Assembly: GCA_030146295.1 (NCBI GenBank)
Contig: JASLCD010000012.1
Location: forward strand, 1 to 7,011
Direction of reading: 5' to 3'
DNA length: 7,011 nucleotides
Source of the DNA: Chryseobacterium sp.
Lineage (GTDB): Bacteria > Bacteroidota > Bacteroidia > Flavobacteriales > Weeksellaceae
Shown: positions 1 through 4,465 of the stretch, piece after piece
How the letters are laid out: every line of letters begins with the position of its first letter
Position numbering within the stretch: the first letter of the stretch is position 1
Program-made: the position numbers and the translations under genes
The notes under the pieces: model-generated
The model's input: only the letters and a program-made list of their open reading frames with translations
The model's database searches: none
What the model was told of the DNA's origin: nothing

Positions 1-1124
1 TGAAAAAAATTCAGATGGTTGACTTGCAAAGTCAGTATTACAAAATAAAGAATGATGTAGACAATGCTGTTTTGAATGTAATGGACTCTGCAGCGTTTAT
101 TAACGGTCCTGAAGTAAAGTCTTTCCAGAATGAATTGGAGTCTTATTTAGAAGTAAAACATGTGATTCCATGTGCTAATGGTACAGATGCATTACAGATT
201 GCCCTGATGGCCTTAGATCTGAAAGAAGGAGATGAAATTATCACAGCTGATTTTACATTCGCTGCAACGGTAGAAGTCATTCACCTGCTTAAATTAAAAT
301 CTGTATTGGTAGATGTAGATTATGATACATTCACCATTTCAACCGAGCAGATTAAAAAAGCCATCACGCCAAGAACAAAAGCGATTATTCCGGTTCACAT
401 TTTCGGACAGTGCGCCAATATGGAAGAAATTTTGAAAATTGCTGAAGAGCATAATCTATACGTTATTGAAGACAACGCTCAGGCAATTGGTTCAGAATAT
501 ACATTCTCTGACGGAACTGTAAAACAGGCAGGAACAATGTCTACAGTAGGAACAACTTCTTTCTTCCCTTCAAAAAACCTGGGATGCTACGGAGATGGTG
601 GTGCTATCTTTACCAACAACGATGAATTGGCACACCGTTTAAGAGGAATTGTAAACCACGGAATGTACGAAAGATACTATCATGATGAAGTAGGAGTAAA
701 CTCCCGTCTGGACAGTATTCAGGCTGCGGTTTTAAGAAAAAAACTACCTCACCTTGATTCTTACAATGAAGCAAGAAAAAGAGCAGCAGATTTTTACGAT
801 GAAGCATTTGAAGGAAATCCGAATATTCTGACTCCAAAAAGAGCTGAAAATTCTACCCACGTATTCCACCAGTATACTTTAAGAATTCTGAATGGACAGC
901 GTAACGAGCTTCAGAAGTTTTTAACGGAAAAAGAAATCCCTGCAATGATCTATTATCCGGTAGCACTAAGAAAACAGAAAGCATACTTCCAGGAGAGCAA
1001 TGATGCAGACTTTGTGAATACAGATAAGCTATTGGATCAGGTAATTTCTTTACCCATGCATACAGAATTGGATGAAGAGCAACTGAAGTATATTACGGAT
1101 GCCGTTCTTGAGTTTATGAAATAA
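1..1124 (+). CDS. DegT/DnrJ/EryC1/StrS family PLP-dependent sugar aminotransferase (WbpE-like), 5' end cut by one base
   Basis: This enzyme transfers an amino group, normally from glutamate, to a keto-sugar nucleotide in the cytoplasm, making an amino sugar for surface polysaccharide. Numbering here is from the first complete ATG (base 15). Visible family motifs are the phosphate-binding NGTDA (55-59), the EDNAQA block with cofactor-binding Asp153, the Schiff-base lysine K187 in SFFPSKNLGCYGDGG, and NSRLDSIQAA (229-238). The SFFPSK..GCYGDGGA stretch and the YYH..GVNSRLD region resemble WbpE/WlbC-type enzymes, which aminate UDP-3-keto-GlcNAc uronic acid; that substrate is an inference. The window opens with TG AAA AAA ATT CAG ATG in frame, so the real start is probably an ATG whose A lies one base upstream, adding Met-Lys-Lys-Ile-Gln. 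Length (about 370 residues) is normal and all key residues are present. Its stop overlaps the next start, so the two are probably translationally coupled. The promoter is outside the window. Family assignment is firm, substrate uncertain. Confidence 0.93.
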   Translation, partial: KKIQMVDLQSQYYKIKNDVDNAVLNVMDSAAFINGPEVKSFQNELESYLEVKHVIPCANGTDALQIALMALDLKEGDEIITADFTFAATVEVIHLLKLKSVLVDVDYDTFTISTEQIKKAITPRTKAIIPVHIFGQCANMEEILKIAEEHNLYVIEDNAQAIGSEYTFSDGTVKQAGTMSTVGTTSFFPSKNLGCYGDGGAIFTNNDELAHRLRGIVNHGMYERYYHDEVGVNSRLDSIQAAVLRKKLPHLDSYNEARKRAADFYDEAFEGNPNILTPKRAENSTHVFHQYTLRILNGQRNELQKFLTEKEIPAMIYYPVALRKQKAYFQESNDADFVNTDKLLDQVISLPMHTELDEEQLKYITDAVLEFMK

Positions 1125-1534
1125 TGAAAAAAAAGATATTTAAGTATAAGCTGGTATACTACTTAGCAGTAATCACCAGCTTATTACTTTTTATAATATC
1201 AGCATTTCTGGTTCTTGAAATATTTAATGATTTTAGTGTATTTAAAACATTAGTTATTGGCATCTCGTTAGTTATTAATTCATTTGCATTTGTCAATTTA
1301 ATTGAAAAATATGATAGAGCTATTTTGTTCCTAAATCTTAGTTTATTTTTATCCATAATTATTTTAGGTTACCCTTTATTACTTGGATTTTTAAATGGAT
1401 ATTATGTTGTAGGGCATTTTACTTTTAAATTTTTAATTATATTGATACTGAATTTACTGATTGTAAATTGGTTTAAGATAAAGAAATATAAAGGTGTTAA
1501 CGAAATAGAAAATATAGGGAAACACGAAGATTAA
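1124..1534 (+). CDS. Small four-helix integral membrane protein of unknown function
   Basis: I do not recognise this 136-residue protein. Four hydrophobic stretches are visible, at about residues 11-32, 42-60, 66-90 and 98-117. The N-terminus is basic (MKKKIFKYK) and the C-terminal tail is charged (KIKKYKGVNEIENIGKHED), so by the positive-inside rule both ends are probably cytoplasmic in the inner membrane. No catalytic motif stands out. The start shares one base with the aminotransferase stop (TAATG) and galE begins 4 bases after its stop, so it sits inside a tight operon and is very likely a real gene. Its DNA is strikingly AT-rich: I counted about 23% G+C over bases 1141-1500, against roughly 33-45% in sampled lines of the aminotransferase. 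The hydrophobic codons explain only part of that, and recent acquisition is possible. Context suggests a role linked to surface-glycan assembly, but that is inference only. Confidence 0.8.
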   Translation: MKKKIFKYKLVYYLAVITSLLLFIISAFLVLEIFNDFSVFKTLVIGISLVINSFAFVNLIEKYDRAILFLNLSLFLSIIILGYPLLLGFLNGYYVVGHFTFKFLIILILNLLIVNWFKIKKYKGVNEIENIGKHED

Positions 1535-1538
1535 AAAA

Positions 1539-2561
1539 ATGGCAATACTTGTAACTGGAGGACTTGGATATATCGGTTCTCACACGGTGGTAGAATTAAT
1601 GAATAACGGCTTTGAAGTGGTTATTGTAGATGATTTATCCAATTCAGAAAAGTTTATTTTAAAAAATATTGAGGAGATTACAGGTAAAAAGCCCGTTTTT
1701 TATCCTTTTGATTTAAGAAGAAAAGAACTTCTTACACAGGTTTTTGACGCTCATCAGATTGACGGATGTATCAATTTTGCAGCCTCTAAAGCAGTAGGAG
1801 AAAGTCAGATAAAACCTGTAGATTATTATGAAAATAATTTGTTCTCTTTGATTAATATTCTTAAAGAATTTAAAGAAAGAGGAATCTCCAACTTTATTTT
1901 CAGCTCATCTTGTACGGTATATGGACAGGCAGACCAAATGCCGATTGATGAAAATACACCGTTGAAAACACCTGAAAGTGTATATGGGCAAACAAAACAA
2001 ATGGGAGAGCAGATTTTGATTGATTTTGCGAAGGCCTATCAATGTAAAATATCGCTATTAAGATATTTTAACCCGATTGGAGCCCATCCTTCTGCAAAAC
2101 TTGGAGAATTGCCGATTGGTGTTCCAAATAATCTGGTACCTTATGTAACACAGACTGCTTCAGGTATACGTGAGAAATTAAATATCTGGGGAGATGATTA
2201 CGAAACCGTAGATGGTACGGCTGTTCGTGATTATATATATGTTGTTGACCTGGCAAAAGCACATGTCGCCGCACTAAAGAAACTGATGGAAGATGCTTCT
2301 TCCGATACCGTGATTGATACCTATAACCTTGGAACAGGAAAAGGTTCATCTGTACTGGAGGTGGTAAAAGCATTTGAAAAGGCCAATAATGTAGAAGTAC
2401 CATATCAGATCTGTGCGAGAAGAGAAGGAGATATCACAATTGCGTTTGCCAATGCTGAAAAAGCTGAAAAAGAACTCAACTGGAAGTCTGAAACATCTTT
2501 GGAAGAATCCTTAAGAACGGTTTGGGAGTGGCAGAAATATCTAAATGCAAGAAATGGATAG
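1539..2561 (+). CDS. galE: UDP-glucose 4-epimerase GalE
   Basis: This is an NAD-dependent short-chain dehydrogenase/reductase-type epimerase that interconverts UDP-glucose and UDP-galactose in the cytoplasm, for the Leloir pathway and for surface glycans. The N-terminal Rossmann fold carries the GxxGxxG motif in TGGLGYIGSH (G7, G10, G13), followed by the DDLSNS segment (31-36) typical of GalE. The catalytic residues are in place: Ser124 in FSSSCTVYG, Tyr149 and Lys153 in YGQTK, the same numbers as in E. coli GalE. The RYFNPIGAHPS, NLVPYVTQ, VRDYIYVVDLAKAH and YNLGTGKGSSVLEV blocks and the RREGDI segment (294-299) are all characteristic. The length of 340 residues matches E. coli GalE (338), so the gene is complete. 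At the position of E. coli Tyr299 it has Ala302, which may widen the substrate pocket. The start is preceded by an A-run and no Shine-Dalgarno sequence. It is the third gene of the operon, 4 bases after the membrane-protein gene. Confidence 0.96.
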   Translation: MAILVTGGLGYIGSHTVVELMNNGFEVVIVDDLSNSEKFILKNIEEITGKKPVFYPFDLRRKELLTQVFDAHQIDGCINFAASKAVGESQIKPVDYYENNLFSLINILKEFKERGISNFIFSSSCTVYGQADQMPIDENTPLKTPESVYGQTKQMGEQILIDFAKAYQCKISLLRYFNPIGAHPSAKLGELPIGVPNNLVPYVTQTASGIREKLNIWGDDYETVDGTAVRDYIYVVDLAKAHVAALKKLMEDASSDTVIDTYNLGTGKGSSVLEVVKAFEKANNVEVPYQICARREGDITIAFANAEKAEKELNWKSETSLEESLRTVWEWQKYLNARNG

Positions 2562-2712
2562 TTTCAGTGGTTATGGCAGCTTCCTGATCGTATGAAAGAA
2601 TAATTTAAAAACGAATTATATAAACAAATTACCAAACACCTTTCCTGAATCTCTTATCTTTTATGCTTTTAAAAGAATAGTTATTTCAGTGAAGTTTTAA
2701 TTCAAAATTAAT
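2562..2712 (+). other. Intergenic gap between galE and the nucleotidyltransferase gene
   Basis: This is 151 bp of AT-rich DNA. I found no good match to the Bacteroidota promoter pattern (TTG about 20 bases before TAnnTTTG) and no hairpin with a T-run that would stop transcription after galE. The only symmetric element is a 10-bp palindrome (2666-2675). The gene downstream may therefore be read through from the galE operon, but a weak promoter here cannot be excluded. Confidence 0.4.
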
Positions 2713-3165
2713 ATGAAGACACAGAGAATAGGGATTACATTTTCCTCATTTGACTTATTACATGCCGGGCATATCAAAATGCTTGAAGAAGCTAAAACGG
2801 TATGTGACTATTTAATCGTTGGACTTCAGATCGACCCTTCCCACGATCGTCCCAACAAGAATAAGCCGAGCCAGACGATTGTTGAAAGATATATTCAGCT
2901 GAAAGCCGTAAATGCGGTAGATGAGATCATTCCTTATTATACAGAAGAAGATCTTTTGGATATATTAAAATCATTTGTGATTGATGTAAGAATCATTGGG
3001 GATGATTATATGGACAGAGACTTTACAGGTAAGCAATACTGCGAAGAAAAAGGAATTGAGATCTTTTACAACAAAAGAGACCATAGGTTTTCCACCAGTG
3101 ATCTGAGAAGAAGAATCTATGAAGCTGAAAAAGAAAAATACTCAAAGGCAGAGCCTGTGAAGTAA
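2713..3165 (+). CDS. Adenylyltransferase/cytidylyltransferase family protein (TagD/RfaE-type nucleotidyltransferase)
   Basis: This 150-residue protein is a stand-alone nucleotidyltransferase-fold enzyme that should join CMP or AMP from a nucleoside triphosphate to a phosphorylated alcohol or sugar, releasing pyrophosphate. The HxGH signature is present as FDLLHAGHIKMLEEAK (His17, His20). The second family signature is present as RFSTSDLRRRI (Ser127-Thr-Ser129). Between them are the ERYIQLKAVNAVDEIIPY block and RIIGDDYMDRDF, which resemble TagD (glycerol-3-phosphate cytidylyltransferase, with GDDW) more than the HldE/RfaE C-terminal domain (with a KGGDY motif). The usual GTFD or GCFD is SSFD here. 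Length matches one complete domain. It lies 151 bp after galE in the same direction and is followed by a strong terminator, so it is the last gene of the block, either read through from the operon or with its own promoter. CDP-alditol synthesis for a surface polymer is plausible; the substrate cannot be read from the sequence. Confidence 0.85.
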   Translation: MKTQRIGITFSSFDLLHAGHIKMLEEAKTVCDYLIVGLQIDPSHDRPNKNKPSQTIVERYIQLKAVNAVDEIIPYYTEEDLLDILKSFVIDVRIIGDDYMDRDFTGKQYCEEKGIEIFYNKRDHRFSTSDLRRRIYEAEKEKYSKAEPVK

Positions 3166-3201
3166 ATTTCAGACAGAATATTTCAAAGATGATCAATGAT
3201 A

Positions 3202-3238
3202 AAAAAACAGCTGTAAATAATATTTACGGCTGTTTTTT
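3202..3238 (+). terminator. Rho-independent terminator, probably bidirectional
   Basis: A 17-bp stem (3202-3218 with 3222-3238) has a 3-base loop (AAT). Every position pairs, one of them as a T-G mismatch that is a G-U wobble in the RNA. The stem core is CAGCTGTAAAT/ATTTACGGCTG, flanked by six A on the left and six T on the right, so on the plus strand it ends in a U-run. It lies 37 bp after the nucleotidyltransferase stop. Read on the minus strand it also ends in a run of seven T, so it can also stop transcripts from the convergent hydrolase gene, which ends at 3294. Confidence 0.88.
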
Positions 3239-3293
3239 ATAGGGTACAGTTTAAAATTTTCTTTTAAGAATATCAATTTTTAACCCTTATTTT

Positions 3294-4286
3294 CTATTTA
3301 AAGTCTTTGTCAATAAGGTTGAGGAAGTCAAAAAACATTTCTGTCCAGTGGCTTATTTTGGTTCCGTCTTCTTTGATCTCTTCAAAATTATGGTTGCAGT
3401 TAAGATACACTTTGCTTTTCAGATTCGTTTTTCTGTGACGGATGAATTCTGCGGTAATAAAGTCACTGGTTTCTATCGGAACCTTATCGTCATGGCTTCC
3501 AATGGTAACAAAGATTGGAATTTTTAGCTTCAGGAGATTTTCTACAGGGGGTTCGTTTATAGCAGTATTCCATTTGTAGGTATCACCATTGAAATAGTCT
3601 TTTACAGAATCTGGGTTTTGATAAACCTGATTATATCCCTTCATTAATTCGTCAATTTTTTCCTGAGCCTGGATGGCACTTAATTTTCCTTCCTGCATTT
3701 GTCTTCTGGTAAAAAGGATGTCATTAAATATTTGAGGTGTTGCATTCCCTGCTGAAAAACAAATGTGGGTGATGTTTTTGTTGAGAGTGGCTAATTTTGC
3801 GACCACGTCACTTCCTTCAGAGTGCCCCAGTACAGCAATTATTTTTGCATTGGGATAGATTCTTTTTTTTATGAAATTAATTACTTTATGGGCAGCTTCA
3901 GCTCTGTCTGAGACATTGTTTCTGCGTATAAATGTCGGCGAAGGTGTATAATTAATTAAAGTTTTTGAATAATAAGGAAGTCCAACTTTCTGTATATAAA
4001 CAAATGCATAGTCTTTTGGAAACTCATTCATTAATTTTTTTGGATAATTATTAAAACAACAGGGTTCAGTGTCATTACCATTAACGAGAGGCAAATCACC
4101 GCTGCCTTGCAGGTAGATAAAAACTTTTTCTTTTGTTAGATCATCCGTTGTATGAATATAAAAACGGATGGTATCCCCTTTATCCGGAATGATATATTCT
4201 TTTAATTTTTGTTTTTCGGGAGTCTGCGCCAGTATGAAGATGGGAGATAGGAATAGTATTAATAAGGCTCTTAGAAGTAGTTTCAT
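3294..4286 (-). CDS. Exported alpha/beta hydrolase (serine hydrolase), specificity unknown
   Basis: This 330-residue protein begins with a signal peptide: basic start (MKLLLR), hydrophobic core (residues 7-19) and probable cleavage at Ala20-Gln21, with no lipobox cysteine. It should act in the periplasm or outside the cell. The mature part shows the alpha/beta-hydrolase order: an early strand and possible oxyanion loop (VFIYLQGSGDLP, 55-66), the nucleophile elbow GHSEGS with Ser156, a probable acid Asp266 (or Asp267) in GSHDDKVP, and the catalytic His299 in NCNHNF. The triad therefore looks complete. A helical, charged insert at about 190-235 (RRQMQEGKLSAIQAQEKIDELMK) probably forms the lid. 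An adjacent Cys76-Cys77 pair lies in EPCCFNN. The natural substrate (ester, peptide or glycan ester) cannot be told from motifs. The start at 4286 is supported by the signal peptide directly after it. A terminator separates it from the receptor gene upstream, so it probably has its own promoter. Confidence 0.85.
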   Translation of the reverse strand: MKLLLRALLILFLSPIFILAQTPEKQKLKEYIIPDKGDTIRFYIHTTDDLTKEKVFIYLQGSGDLPLVNGNDTEPCCFNNYPKKLMNEFPKDYAFVYIQKVGLPYYSKTLINYTPSPTFIRRNNVSDRAEAAHKVINFIKKRIYPNAKIIAVLGHSEGSDVVAKLATLNKNITHICFSAGNATPQIFNDILFTRRQMQEGKLSAIQAQEKIDELMKGYNQVYQNPDSVKDYFNGDTYKWNTAINEPPVENLLKLKIPIFVTIGSHDDKVPIETSDFITAEFIRHRKTNLKSKVYLNCNHNFEEIKEDGTKISHWTEMFFDFLNLIDKDFK

Positions 4287-4325
4287 AGGTTATTTTTGTA
4301 TTAAAAGACATGATTTTATGCTTTG

Positions 4326-4356
4326 TGAATTTACACTAAAAAAATAAGAGCCTCAA
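4326..4356 (-). promoter_or_regulatory. Possible Bacteroidota-type promoter for the hydrolase gene
   Basis: Reading the minus strand, a TTG (4356-4354) is followed after 20 bases by TAAATTCA (4333-4326). This is a partial match to the Bacteroidota -33/-7 pattern (TTTG, about 19-21 bases, TAnnTTTG), with two mismatches in the -7 box. It lies about 40 bases before the start codon at 4286 and after the terminator of the receptor gene, where a promoter is needed. In DNA this AT-rich such matches arise by chance, so the call is tentative. Confidence 0.3.
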
Positions 4357-4420
4357 TATCAGAAAGTGTACTACTTCTGGTTGGGGAGGAATTAAAAGTA
4401 GACACTGCTGATCTTTTAAT

Positions 4421-4453
4421 AAAAAAATCCCGAAAAGTGCTTTTCGGGATTTT
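4421..4453 (-). terminator. Rho-independent terminator of the receptor gene
   Basis: A perfect 13-bp stem (AAAATCCCGAAAA at 4424-4436 with TTTTCGGGATTTT at 4441-4453) closes a 4-base loop. On the minus strand it begins 12 bases after the receptor stop codon (4466-4468), and its distal arm runs into seven T in all. It separates the receptor transcript from the hydrolase gene. Confidence 0.9.
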
Positions 4454-4465
4454 ATTTTTGTTGTA

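Noticed and set aside
610..837. Open frame on the minus strand inside the aminotransferase gene
   Set aside because: It is fully covered by a gene with intact catalytic motifs, and its translation shows no recognisable domain.
1159..1356. Open frame on the minus strand inside the small membrane-protein gene
   Set aside because: It is a by-product of AT-rich DNA. The plus-strand frame is tightly packed in an operon and has coherent membrane helices.
2068..2403. 111-codon open frame on the minus strand inside galE
   Set aside because: galE motifs continue without a break across this region, and the shadow translation has no protein-like features.
2666..2675. Perfect 10-bp palindrome CTTTTAAAAG before the nucleotidyltransferase gene
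   Set aside because: It has no loop and no T-run, and is all A/T in the middle. It is too short and too likely by chance to call an operator or terminator.
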